Part shown: positions 52,858-63,062 of the stretch, piece after piece
How the letters are laid out: every line of letters begins with the position of its first letter
Numbering within the stretch: position 1 is the stretch's first letter
Assembly (NCBI RefSeq): GCF_022844465.1
Contig: NZ_JALHLP010000003.1
Span: forward strand, 310,001 to 374,000
DNA from: Bradyrhizobium sp.
Lineage (GTDB): Bacteria; Pseudomonadota; Alphaproteobacteria; Rhizobiales; Xanthobacteraceae
DNA length: 64,000 bases
Reading direction: 5' to 3'
Translations under genes and position numbers: made by a program
Notes under the pieces: generated by a model
The model's input: only the letters and a program-made list of their open reading frames with translations
Database searches by the model: none
Told to the model about the DNA's origin: nothing

Positions 52858-53452
52858 TCGATTCTATCCCGTCGTTGACAGCGTCGCCTGGGTGGCGCGG
52901 CTGGCGCGGCTCGGCGTCGGCACCATCCAGTTGCGCGCCAAGGAGCTTGGCGATTCCGCGGCGCTGCAGATCGTGACCGACGCGATCGAGGCCATCAAGG
53001 GCACCGGCGCCAGGCTGGTCGTCAACGACTACTGGCGCGCGGCCATCGTCGCCGGCGCCAAGCATCTGCATCTCGGCCAGGAGGACCTGGTTGACGCGGA
53101 TCTTGCCGAAATCCGCAAGGCCGGCCTGACCCTCGGCATCTCCACCCATGACGACGCCGAACTCGACACCGCGCTGCGCGCCAGGCCTGATTACATTGCC
53201 CTCGGCCCGATCTTCCCGACCACCCTGAAATCGATGCGCTTCGCGCCGCAGGGCATCCCGAAAATCACCGAATGGAAGCGACGCATCGGCAACATCCCGC
53301 TGGTCGCGATCGGCGGCATCAAGTTCGAACATTCAGCCGAGATCTACGCCGCCGGCGCCGACTCCATCGCCGTCGTCAGCGACGTCACCCAGCACGCCGA
53401 CCCCGACGCCAGGGTGCGGCAATGGCTCGGCCAGGAATCGAAGGCAGCATGA
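52844..53452 (+). CDS. thiE: Thiamine-phosphate synthase ThiE
   Basis: TIM-barrel enzyme of 202 residues coupling HMP pyrophosphate with thiazole phosphate. Seen: [81 protein letters not shown] and IPLVAIGGI. The QLRAKE / VNDYW / LGQED pattern is that of E. coli-type ThiE. The start at 52844 lies inside thiG and gives the expected N-terminus. The operon then runs on through a 260-bp repeat region to thiC. Confidence 0.94.
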   Translation: MPYPDRFYPVVDSVAWVARLARLGVGTIQLRAKELGDSAALQIVTDAIEAIKGTGARLVVNDYWRAAIVAGAKHLHLGQEDLVDADLAEIRKAGLTLGISTHDDAELDTALRARPDYIALGPIFPTTLKSMRFAPQGIPKITEWKRRIGNIPLVAIGGIKFEHSAEIYAAGADSIAVVSDVTQHADPDARVRQWLGQESKAA

Positions 53453-55615
<2,163 letters not shown>

Positions 55616-55714
55616 CACTTGTAGCGATAGCCTGAGCTGTCTGCCGCTCGATAATGAAGGACCGGTTGACGCGCCGGCCTTTGGCGTCCGCCAGGTCATC
55701 AAAACCGCCACCAT

Positions 55715-57439
55715 CTACTTCACTTTTGGTTTCTTGTTCTTCATAGACTGAACCAATGCTGGCAATCCGGCCCTAAGTAAACCTATCAGCTCACTACCCC
55801 TCGCCACATCATCATCTGCTCCGAGTTTTGCAAATCGCTTCTGACACTCTGTAAGGGCGGTATCGAAAATAGATGTGTCAATCGAGCGATCCAGGAGCTT
55901 TACCAAGTCTTTGCGCGCGAGTTGCTCTCTACCAACAATCAATCTTGGGACCAAGTAAGCAACATAGAATTTTAGGTTGTTGCGCTCCTTTCTGCTAGCT
56001 GTCTTGCCCGCGAGATAGCTTTCCACCTTCCGAACTGTATCAGCGCAAAATGCAAAGAACTTAAGGTCAGCCTTCTCTGGAAAAATCAAACCATAACCAT
56101 CGACGGTATTGAGAAGTGAACTCGGCCGAGCCCGCGCATCGTTTGGCCTGCCCAATGCGATAGCGATAATCGCTTGCGCTAACTCGTTGATAGAAAATAT
56201 GTCACGCCTAGGCCTGCCGGCATTCTTGTACTGATTCTTTCTGCGCTCGTAGTACTTGCCACGCGCCTTAAAGAAGCCCTCAATGTCTCGGTGCAGCCGT
56301 TCGGTCGCACGCAACTGCGACGGCCCAATGGGCGTTTGTCTGTTTGTCGCTCTAATTATTCGGTCACGAACTATCTCATCGGTTGATTTTATCACCCTCA
56401 CAAGGACATTCCGCTTGTCGGAAATCTTGTCCTGGGGGTGAAAGTGCTGCCAGATCTTATTCGCAGTTTGCAAACCATTGACTATCAACGGCCTGTCTAA
56501 CGAAAATTCGCGCTGCGTGTGCGGCTGAACCTCATCACAAAGGATTGTAATTCCGTTATTGAGCCACCAGAAATCAACATTGTCGGAAGCCTGACTGAGC
56601 GTCTCAGCGATCTCTCTATTAACTCCCGCGTCGCCTTCAAAGTCTCTCACATTTTCTTCAAAGATCGAGGCAAGGAGCTTCTTGTCGTCATCAGTAATAA
56701 GCCGAAAGAATTCACCTAGCTGCACTAATCCAACCCATCCTTCGCTTGCGCCGTCAGACGCGGGAGGCGCGACGAAGGACATCTTCTTGTTTATGAATCT
56801 CGAGCGGTTAGCAAGATCAATAAGCTCCCTAGCTCCCAAGAGCTTAACGCTCGAACCAGATTTGAAGTATCCGGCCTTAAAGAATTCAACGATCGCTTCA
56901 CCGTCCGTACTAATCTTGGCGTTGGCCGTCGCTCTATCGCCCTTGCTAGCGAAAATGACATCGAACTGAACTGTAGGATTTCTGCCCTGCATTCCGAGAT
57001 AGATCGCACGAAACAGGTCAGCTTGAGCCACCAAGGCCGCGTTATAGCTCTTCTTCAATTGTGGAATCTTCTTATCCAGATTGAATAGATCGCAGACAGA
57101 GGTTCGCATTTTGGCAAACGAATTTTCCGAAAACGAAGGGCTATTCTTTGACTGCTGAATTATAACTCGGATGCTTGCGTTTCGCCGCGCACTCGAAGGA
57201 TCAAAGTCTTTCTTTTCCCGAATTAGAATGCCGTCCACGAGCACGTAGACAGCGTCGATCTGCCCATCGTTTTCACCGTCGACGATGCCAGACTCAATGT
57301 CATCCCAATCCAACCCGCTGTCGCGGGTCGTGAGATCTGAAACGAACAGTTCAAAAAAATCGTCAACCTTAAGATTTGGATCGGTCTGCTTTCTTGCCTC
57401 TTCGACTATGTGGTCGATAATCTGAATTAGCGATGACAT
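55715..57439 (-). CDS. AIPR-family protein (abortive infection phage resistance), putative defence nuclease
   Basis: A 574-residue protein of the AIPR family. The N-terminal ~170 residues contain a restriction-nuclease-like signature: ESGIVDGENDGQIDAVYVL and later RVIIQQSKNSPSF, giving D ... Q-x-K of a PD-(D/E)xK fold. The central and C-terminal parts carry the AIPR core: VDFWWLNNGITILCDEV, IVNGLQTANKIWQHF, RIIRATNRQTPIGPSQLRATER and YYERRKNQYKNAGRPRRD. Known: AIPR proteins abort phage infection, often alone or beside restriction genes. The gene is markedly richer in A+T than its neighbours, indicating acquisition. The ATG at 57439 is preferred; a GTG at 57451 is possible. It opposes thiC, with no gene between. 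Confidence 0.88.
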   Translation of the reverse strand: MSSLIQIIDHIVEEARKQTDPNLKVDDFFELFVSDLTTRDSGLDWDDIESGIVDGENDGQIDAVYVLVDGILIREKKDFDPSSARRNASIRVIIQQSKNSPSFSENSFAKMRTSVCDLFNLDKKIPQLKKSYNAALVAQADLFRAIYLGMQGRNPTVQFDVIFASKGDRATANAKISTDGEAIVEFFKAGYFKSGSSVKLLGARELIDLANRSRFINKKMSFVAPPASDGASEGWVGLVQLGEFFRLITDDDKKLLASIFEENVRDFEGDAGVNREIAETLSQASDNVDFWWLNNGITILCDEVQPHTQREFSLDRPLIVNGLQTANKIWQHFHPQDKISDKRNVLVRVIKSTDEIVRDRIIRATNRQTPIGPSQLRATERLHRDIEGFFKARGKYYERRKNQYKNAGRPRRDIFSINELAQAIIAIALGRPNDARARPSSLLNTVDGYGLIFPEKADLKFFAFCADTVRKVESYLAGKTASRKERNNLKFYVAYLVPRLIVGREQLARKDLVKLLDRSIDTSIFDTALTECQKRFAKLGADDDVARGSELIGLLRAGLPALVQSMKNKKPKVK

Positions 57440-57556
57440 GCGAGCGCCCACCTTTCCTTTACAATCTTTGCGAGCATAACTGTAAAGATCGGTTTTTCTA
57501 GCCCTTATTGCGGCGTGGCCAAGTATAGGTTGAAATTATAAGGCGAGGGATGCTCC

Positions 57557-57946
57557 ATGCCCATCCAGCCCTTCCCTCCCCTTCAGGCATCAAGGCCCCC
57601 GCCGCTCTCCTTTGCCACCCGCGCGGGCGACATCTTGTTCATCTCCCGCATCCCCGGCTTCGACGCCCATGGCGCGCTGCTTGACAGCTTCGAGGCTCAG
57701 TTCGCCAATGTCTTCGCCAACATCAGGCGCGTACCGGATGAGGCCGGCGGCTCGTTCCACGATCCCGTCAAGCTCAACGTGCTGCTGACGCGGAACGCCA
57801 AGGTCAGCGTGTGTCTGGATGCGGAAAAGACAAAGGAGAATAATCGGGCGTTGTCAGGAAGTCTCCTCGTTCTCGGGCAACTACCAGAAAGCGCAAAGCT
57901 AGTCGCGAGCCGCATTTATCACAGGATGGGGTTGCCGACCCACTAG
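57557..57946 (+). pseudogene. Chimeric remnant: RidA N-terminus fused in frame to a ThiC C-terminal tail
   Basis: A 129-codon open frame. Codons 1-83 are a RidA-family protein (PPLSFATRAGDILFISRIPG, KLNVLLTRNAKV) closely resembling the intact ridA at 59194, but without the C-terminal half and its active-site arginine. Codons ~84-98 read VSVCLDAEKTKENNRAL, a copy of the ThiC end [17 protein letters not shown]; at the DNA level 57806-57854 matches 55565-55613 at 42 of 49 positions, every difference a transition. The tail (SLLVLGQLPESAKL...) is unrelated. Presumably non-functional and formed by recombination when the neighbouring accessory genes arrived. Confidence 0.8.
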
Positions 57947-58038
57947 AGAGCCACTTATACTTGAATGTACTTGAACGCCCCGTTTCGTTTATTTTCAGCG
58001 CAACACGTTTCGCCCGATTCAATCAAAGACGAGTAAGC

Positions 58039-59115
58039 ATGCATCCTCATCTCACCAAAATCTCAGAGGAGGTCGAGAGTGGCAAGACTCCCGCACCGGT
58101 CACCACGCGGGAATTCCTCTCCTGGTTTGGCGCACAAAGACGAGGGCATTACATCGTTCGATACATCCGACGCGAGTTAAAGAAGGCCAGACTACGAACG
58201 ATGCCCGACTTCGAATCCAACTATATCGACGCACCGCTGCAACTGACGGGGGCGCACGACAGCGAAGACGATACTATATCGACGCAACCCGAAACAGTCG
58301 AAGTACCTGCCGTTGAGGGGGATGACGTTTCCATCGACATGCCGGCGGCAAATTCTGACTGGGTTCGAAGAGATCCCACTTATCGATTGAGCAAGTTAGG
58401 ACCAGCGAACCAAAAGGTGATAAGCGTAACGCCAAATGGTACGTTAGAAGAGGTGGTCGGTATTTTGCTATTGAAGAATTTCTCTCAGCTGCCGGTCATG
58501 ACCAACGAGCGCGAAGTGAAAGGCGTCATAACTTGGGCATCGATAGGCTCCCGATTGGCTCTTTCAAGGCCGCCAGGGAGTTGGGCTCGCGACTTCATGG
58601 AGCCACATCACGAAATACGGAGCACCTTTTCCATTTTTGACGCGATTCCTGTTGTTGTCCACCACCAATACGTATTGGTTCGAGGCGACGACAATAGGAT
58701 TACTGGCATAATCACAGCGAGTGATCTCAGTGGGCAATTTCGGCTGCTTGCGGAGCCTTTTCTTTTGTTGGGAGAGATTGAGAATCTTCTGCGGGGACTA
58801 ATCGCCGACCGCTTCTCTGCTAGCGATTTAACTGACGTCCGCGATCCAAGCGATAGTGCGCGACAAATTCATGGACCAGATGATCTCGCATTTGGTGAAT
58901 ACCAGCGATTGTTGGAAAAGCCGGATCGGTGGAAGCAATTTGGTCTTGCGATCGACCGAGTTAGTTTCTGCAGGGATTTGGATAACATACGACGAATTCG
59001 CAATGATGTTATGCACTTTGATCCGGAGGGAGTGCTTCAAGTGGAACTTGATAGCTTGAGGGATTTCAAAACATTTCTAGGTCAAGTTCAAAGCATCATT
59101 TCACCTAGAAGATAA
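58039..59115 (+). CDS. CBS-domain protein with C-terminal HEPN-like domain, putative defence effector
   Basis: A 358-residue soluble protein not matching any named system I know. Residues 1-60 are a small basic helical region (REFLSWFGAQRRGHYIVRYI). Residues ~115-240 form a CBS pair (KVISVTPNGTLEEVVGILLLK, QLPVMTNEREVKGVIT; FDAIPVVVHHQYVLVRGDDN, ITGIITASDLSGQF), which in known proteins binds adenine nucleotides. Residues ~245-350 are helical and Swt1/HEPN-like: FLLLGEIENLLRGLI, and NIRRIRNDVMHFDPEG carrying R321-N-x3-H326, the R-x4-H ribonuclease motif. A nucleotide-gated RNase is a natural reading, as inference. A+T-rich like the AIPR gene. The ATG at 58039 is chosen over a TTG at 57961. Confidence 0.72.
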   Translation: MHPHLTKISEEVESGKTPAPVTTREFLSWFGAQRRGHYIVRYIRRELKKARLRTMPDFESNYIDAPLQLTGAHDSEDDTISTQPETVEVPAVEGDDVSIDMPAANSDWVRRDPTYRLSKLGPANQKVISVTPNGTLEEVVGILLLKNFSQLPVMTNEREVKGVITWASIGSRLALSRPPGSWARDFMEPHHEIRSTFSIFDAIPVVVHHQYVLVRGDDNRITGIITASDLSGQFRLLAEPFLLLGEIENLLRGLIADRFSASDLTDVRDPSDSARQIHGPDDLAFGEYQRLLEKPDRWKQFGLAIDRVSFCRDLDNIRRIRNDVMHFDPEGVLQVELDSLRDFKTFLGQVQSIISPRR

Positions 59116-59193
59116 GGCGGTTTTTGGCACTCAAAGTTGATTGCTCTACTGGCTGGGACCTTCAGTCTTGCTATGGCGCCCGAGATAAAACTC

Positions 59194-59574
59194 ATGATTC
59201 AACACTTCCCTCCCCCGTCAGGCATCAAAGCCCCGCCGCTCTCCTTCGCAACCCGCGCGGGCGATCTCCTGTTCATCTCCGGCATCCCCGGCTTCGACGC
59301 CGACGGCGCGCTGCCAGAAACGTTCGAGGCGCAGTTCGCCAATGTCGTCACCAACATCAAGCGCGTGCTTGATGAGGCGAGCTCCTCGTTCCGCGATCTC
59401 GTCAAGCTCAACGTGCTGCTGACGCGCAGCGCCGATGTCGCGACGATGAACGCGCTCTATGCCGGCGCGTTCGGGCCGGCGCCCTATCCGGCGCGCACCA
59501 CCTGCGTGGTGCAGGCGCTGCCCGATCCGAAAATGCTGATCGAGATCGAGGGCGTGGCGGCGCTGAAGGGGTAA
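59194..59574 (+). CDS. RidA-family (Rid/YjgF) reactive-intermediate deaminase
   Basis: A 126-residue protein of the Rid superfamily, which hydrolyses reactive enamine/imine intermediates (2-aminoacrylate in RidA itself). Seen: PPLSFATRAGDLLFISGIPGF, EAQFANVVTNIKRVLDEASSS, FRDLVKLNVLLTRSADVATM and the C-terminal PARTTCVVQALPDPKMLIEIEG containing the substrate-binding arginine. The ATG at 59194 matches the family; the earlier ATG at 59137 would add 19 unrelated residues. Its first two-thirds are duplicated in the broken copy at 57557. The gene directly follows the island and returns to the GC-rich codon style. Confidence 0.93.
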   Translation: MIQHFPPPSGIKAPPLSFATRAGDLLFISGIPGFDADGALPETFEAQFANVVTNIKRVLDEASSSFRDLVKLNVLLTRSADVATMNALYAGAFGPAPYPARTTCVVQALPDPKMLIEIEGVAALKG

Positions 59575-59580
59575 ACCGTT

Positions 59581-59693
59581 CCCCGTCATTCCGGGGCGAT
59601 GCGGAGCATCGAACCCGGAATCCTCTCACCGCAGGCGCAGGCAGCGCCATGGATTCCGGGCTCATCGCTGCGCGATGCCCCGGAATGACGGGG
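59581..59693. repeat. Intergenic palindromic repeat, family 1 (copy E)
   Basis: Perfect 17-bp arms CCCCGTCATTCCGGGGC (59581-59597) and GCCCCGGAATGACGGGG (59677-59693), with an inner palindromic pair GGAATCC/GGATTCC. It begins seven bases after the ridA stop codon. Confidence 0.9.
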
Positions 59694-59799
59694 CTGCGGG
59701 AACCGCTGGCGGGACCACCGCGATTTCCCAACGCTTGAAGCAAGCGCGTTCCCGCGTATATGCTCGCCGGCTCTGACGCAAGCGCGAGTGAGGTTCAGG

Positions 59800-60309
59800 A
59801 TGGCCGGAACGGACACCTTCATCTTTCGGGCGGCGCTGCAAGGCAAAGCGTCGATCTACCGGGACATCGAGATCGATTCTGCAAAGTCGCTGTACGTGTT
59901 GGCCAAAGCTATCCTCTCCTCGTTCGATTTCGACTTCGATCACGCCTTCGGCTTTTATACCGGGCTCACGCCGGCGAAGATGCACAGGACATTTCCCAAA
60001 TACGAGTTGTTCGCGGATATCGGCGAGGCCGATCCTGGGGTGCTCAGCGTCAAGAAAACCAAAGCGTGGCAAGCGTTTCCCGAAGTCGGGCATACGATGC
60101 TGTTTCTGTTCGACTATGGCGATGAGTGGCTGTTCCGGGTCACCTTGCGCAACATCGGAAAGAAAAGCGCCGGGGTTCGGCTTCCACGCATCGTCGCAAC
60201 GCATGGCGAGGCTCCTGCGCAGTATCCTGCCTATGATGACGACCCTGACGACCGGCCGAAGTTTGGAGTGAATCCGCTCACGGGCGAAAAAATATGGTTT
60301 GAAAAATAG
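59800..60309 (+). CDS. Plasmid pRiA4b ORF-3-like protein
   Basis: A 169-residue protein of the pRiA4b ORF-3 family, whose function is not established. Seen: the N-terminal IFRAALQGKASIYRDIEI, LAKAILSSFDFDFDHAFGFY, FLFDYGDEWLFRVTL (the F-x-Y-D-x-G-D-x-W motif is diagnostic), and a C-terminal PRIVATHGEAPAQYP with an acidic tail. Relatives occur on plasmids and mobile islands, sometimes beside SEC-C or transposon genes. It starts at ATG 59800 after AGGTTCAGG. Codon use is intermediate. It lies just beyond a palindromic repeat and before a large repeat block, so it could be the right flank of the accessory segment. Confidence 0.85.
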   Translation: MAGTDTFIFRAALQGKASIYRDIEIDSAKSLYVLAKAILSSFDFDFDHAFGFYTGLTPAKMHRTFPKYELFADIGEADPGVLSVKKTKAWQAFPEVGHTMLFLFDYGDEWLFRVTLRNIGKKSAGVRLPRIVATHGEAPAQYPAYDDDPDDRPKFGVNPLTGEKIWFEK

Positions 60310-60389
60310 CGGGGTCGATCAGCTACTCGTCCGCCGCAGCTCGAAGGGGCGAAGGCGGAAGCGTACCCCCGCTTCGTCATCGGAAAGAC

Positions 60390-61133
60390 GGTGGGTTACG
60401 CTTCGCTAACCCACCCTACGGACTGCGGGCTGCGTCGCTGCGCTCGCAATGACGAAGTTGGGGGTACGGGTGCGACACGGTAACGCGACGGGCAAATCAC
60501 GCAAAACGTGTCCAGTCCTCGCGCGAAAATATTCCCCCTTCCGTCGTCGGGCAAATCAGCTTTATGAATCCGCCCGTCTCACCCGATGAGAGGGGCGTGC
60601 GCACGTCACGAACGCGCGGTGGGATGCGGTGGACGCCGAGGTCAAAGAGACGATGTTGACCGAGGCGTACGGCGAAGTCGTGTGGTCCTGACGCCGCGGT
60701 GCTGGCGTCAAGTCGGCGGAGCGCAACGGTTCAAATGGATCGATGCGCGGTTCCCCGCTGGCGACGGTGGCAAAACAGCCGTTCACCGGGGAGATCACGT
60801 TATAAGCCGTCAACCCACTGCGCAGGGAAGGCCGGATGCTCTCCGCTGGACCTGTATGCTCGTGTGCGCATTCTTCTGTGCACATGCACACGAGACCGCG
60901 GGTGCAGCGCGCACCCGGTCTTCCCTGCGCCCTCTCGATTCAGAGGGCCGACGAAGATGCAAACCTCGGGCGAAACATGCCGCGAGATCGCGAACGCATA
61001 TTCAGTCGTCATCACCCGTTCCGTCGTCATCATCCGGAAAGCGGGTGATCCAGTATTCCAGAGACAGCCATGATTGAATCGAGAAGCCGCGGCGTACTGG
61101 ATCGCCCGGTCAAGCCGGGCGATGACGACTTTG
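60390..61133. repeat. Block of dispersed intergenic repeats with nested hairpins, no protein gene
   Basis: About 740 bp made of several repeat units. GGTGGGTTA/TAACCCACC hairpin at 60390-60415. A large nested structure at 60820-60930: outer 16-bp arms (60820-60835 with 60915-60930, one mismatch), inner CTCGTGTGC (60859-60867) / GCACACGAG (60886-60894), and CGGGTGC (60899-60905) / GCACCCG (60911-60917). Then 60995-61133 with GTCGTCATC..., CCAGTATTCCAGAGAC and CGGGCGATGACGAC. The unit around 60586-60950 is often mis-annotated as short hypothetical proteins in related genomes. All open frames here are judged spurious. Confidence 0.7.
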
Positions 61134-61229
61134 TCTGGAGATTCTGGATTGCCTCGCATCGTCACGCGCGCATTCGCCCGACCCGTTGGCTCCCCTCAAC
61201 CGTTGCAAACTCGCAATGCCGACCGGGAA

Positions 61230-61673
61230 CTACTGCAGCGTGATCGCAAGGCCGCTCAGGTCCGCGTTCGCCATCAATCCCACCTGATGCCCGCTCAGTT
61301 CCAGCACCGCGCCCTTCTGGTTGGTCAGCACGATGGCGCGCGCGCCGCGGCCGACCGCGATCCCCGCACCGGCGGCGCCGTAGACGCCGGCGACGTCGGA
61401 CGGACGGTAGATGTTGCTGACGCGGCCGCGCAGCACCGTCTTCGAGCCGCCGAATACCAGGCCGTAATCGATGCCGCCGGTCGAGAGCGGATAGCGCCGG
61501 CCGCGGAAGGTCAGCACGCCGGTGCCGCCGGAGCCGCCGATGATCCAGCCCGCCTTGTAGATCGTGAGCTGCACGAAGCCCTCGTCGGCGCGCGCGGCGC
61601 TTGTGAAGGCGACGCTGGCCAGCGCGGCCAGCGCCAGCACGGCGATACGGATGGCGTGCGAGATCTTCATCAT
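61230..61673 (-). CDS. Secreted hypothetical protein
   Basis: A 147-residue exported protein. The signal peptide (AIRIAVLALAALASVAFTSAARA) is followed by a ~120-residue glycine-rich beta domain: GFVQLTIYKAGWIIGGSGGTG, YPLSTGGIDYGLVFGGSKTVL, VSNIYRPSDVAGVYGAAGAG, VLTNQKGAVLELSGHQVGL. The repeated G-G pattern resembles small periplasmic Ysc84/EipA-like proteins, but I cannot assign a family with confidence. The ATG at 61673 gives the clean signal peptide. Regions on either side are gene-free. Confidence 0.68.
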   Translation of the reverse strand: MMKISHAIRIAVLALAALASVAFTSAARADEGFVQLTIYKAGWIIGGSGGTGVLTFRGRRYPLSTGGIDYGLVFGGSKTVLRGRVSNIYRPSDVAGVYGAAGAGIAVGRGARAIVLTNQKGAVLELSGHQVGLMANADLSGLAITLQ

Positions 61674-62294
61674 GCGGTCTCCCGGAAAAATTGGTGATGC
61701 GGCGACGCGTGACGCGGGCGTCGCGGCGCAACGCGAGTCGCGCCGGTATGATTGTAACCGATCGGCCGATCAGGAACAGCGCATTCGTACGCTCCGGGTT
61801 CCCCACGGAGCAGCACATCACCATCAACGCGACATAGTTTCATCAAACTCCGGCGGACAAAATTTCGCCGTTGCGAACGCGTGCTTGTTGATCGCAGCGA
61901 TCATTGCCGCTAAAGAAGTTGCGTCCGAAGGCACGGGCAGGAAAATGAACGGCCCTGTGAACTACATTGCGTTCATCGGGACCGTGTCGCGCCATGCTAC
62001 CGTTCTGCGAGTTCCTCCTGTTGCTCGGAGGTCGATCAAGGCAAATGTTCATGCTGCAAATGTTCATGCTTCCCGGGATCGAGGAGACCATCATACCGGC
62101 AACGAAGGCGCAGATCGCCTGCGATCGCGATCGCCTCGTGTCCGGAGCTATCGGCGGGTCGTGAGCGCGCGCGCCGTTGCCTTTCCAGCGGAGGCAACGG
62201 CGCGCCGGCGGGGGTCACTCCCCGCCCTGACCACCTTGTGTCATCCGGCCCGCTTGCTATCCTCCGCCAAAATCAAAAGCAGAGGAAGCGCCGC
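61674..62294. other. Gene-free region before the SDR gene
   Basis: About 620 bp with no supported gene. It contains a perfect 15-bp tandem duplication GCAAATGTTCATGCT (62041-62055 and 62056-62070). The stretch from about 62160 is GC-rich and probably holds the SDR promoter. The long plus-strand open frame covering it is a shadow that enters the SDR gene in the wrong frame. Confidence 0.5.
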
Positions 62295-63062
62295 ATGCCC
62301 CTTCTCCAGAACCACATTGCCGTCGTCACCGGCGCCGGCTCCGGCATCGGGCGTGCAATCGCCGCAGGCTACGCCCGCGAGGGCGCGCGGCTGGTGCTGC
62401 TCGACCTCGACGAGAACACCGCGGCGGAAGCGGCCAGGGAAATCCGCGACGCCGGCGGCAAGGCGGATAGTTTCGCGCTCGACGTCGCCCGCCGCGAGGA
62501 CTGCGTCGCGATGGCAAAGCGCATCGCCGACAAGGTCGGGCAGGTCTCGATCCTGGTCAACAACGCCGGCATCGTCCGCCGCAACGGCATGCTGGGTGCG
62601 GCCGCCGACGTCATCAAGGACTGGGAAGACATCATCGCCATCAACCTCACCGGCGTGTTCAACGTGACCCATGCGTTGCTGGAACCGTTGCGCGCCAGCA
62701 AGGGGCGCATCGTCAATATCGGTTCGATCCAGTCCTTCGTGCATGTGCGCACGCCAAGCTCGCCGGCCTACACCGCCTCCAAGCACGGCGTGCTCGGCTT
62801 CACCAAGGCGCTCGCCGCCGAACTCGGCAAGGAAGGCGTGCGCGTCAACGCGATCGGCCCCGGCTTCATCGCCACCGCCATCAACGCCAAGGCCCGCGCA
62901 AGCAATCCGGAACTGGTCAAGACCTTCATCGACCACACCCCGCTCGGCCGCGCCGGCACCGCGGAAGACATCGTCGGCCCCGCGATCTTCCTCGCCTCTG
63001 ATCTGTCGGCCTACGTTTCCGGCTCGATCGTGATGGTGGACGGCGGCTACCGGGCGGTATGA
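62295..63062 (+). CDS. Short-chain dehydrogenase/reductase (SDR, FabG-like)
   Basis: NAD(P)-dependent oxidoreductase of 255 residues. The cofactor motif is VVTGAGSGIGRAIAAGYA at residues ~10-27; the acidic DLDEN after strand 2 suggests NAD preference; the NNAGI box follows. The catalytic S, Y and K are in IGSIQSF and AYTASKHGVLG, and the C-terminal MVDGGYRAV is standard. Substrate unknown. It overlaps the cytochrome P450 gene by ATGA, so the two probably act in one pathway, e.g. oxidising an alcohol or ketone produced or used by the P450. The ATG at 62295 follows AGAGGAAGC. Confidence 0.93.
   Translation: MPLLQNHIAVVTGAGSGIGRAIAAGYAREGARLVLLDLDENTAAEAAREIRDAGGKADSFALDVARREDCVAMAKRIADKVGQVSILVNNAGIVRRNGMLGAAADVIKDWEDIIAINLTGVFNVTHALLEPLRASKGRIVNIGSIQSFVHVRTPSSPAYTASKHGVLGFTKALAAELGKEGVRVNAIGPGFIATAINAKARASNPELVKTFIDHTPLGRAGTAEDIVGPAIFLASDLSAYVSGSIVMVDGGYRAV

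Noticed and set aside
57961..58038. Longer start (TTG) for the CBS-HEPN gene
   Set aside because: The added residues are not protein-like and the ATG at 58039 is nearer the conserved region.
55616..59694. Transposase or integrase for the island
   Set aside because: No such gene or recognisable IS ends were found; only the thiC 3'-end duplication and ridA duplication suggest how it arrived.
60586..61077. 163-codon open frame and companions (hypothetical proteins)
   Set aside because: Falls in a known-looking dispersed repeat with nested hairpins; composition and palindromes explain the open frames.
62041..62070. 15-bp tandem duplication as a regulatory repeat
   Set aside because: Only two copies, away from a gene start; a simple slippage event is enough.
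61564..62667. 367-codon plus-strand open frame
   Set aside because: Crosses the reverse of the secreted protein gene, a gene-free gap and the SDR gene in a wrong frame.
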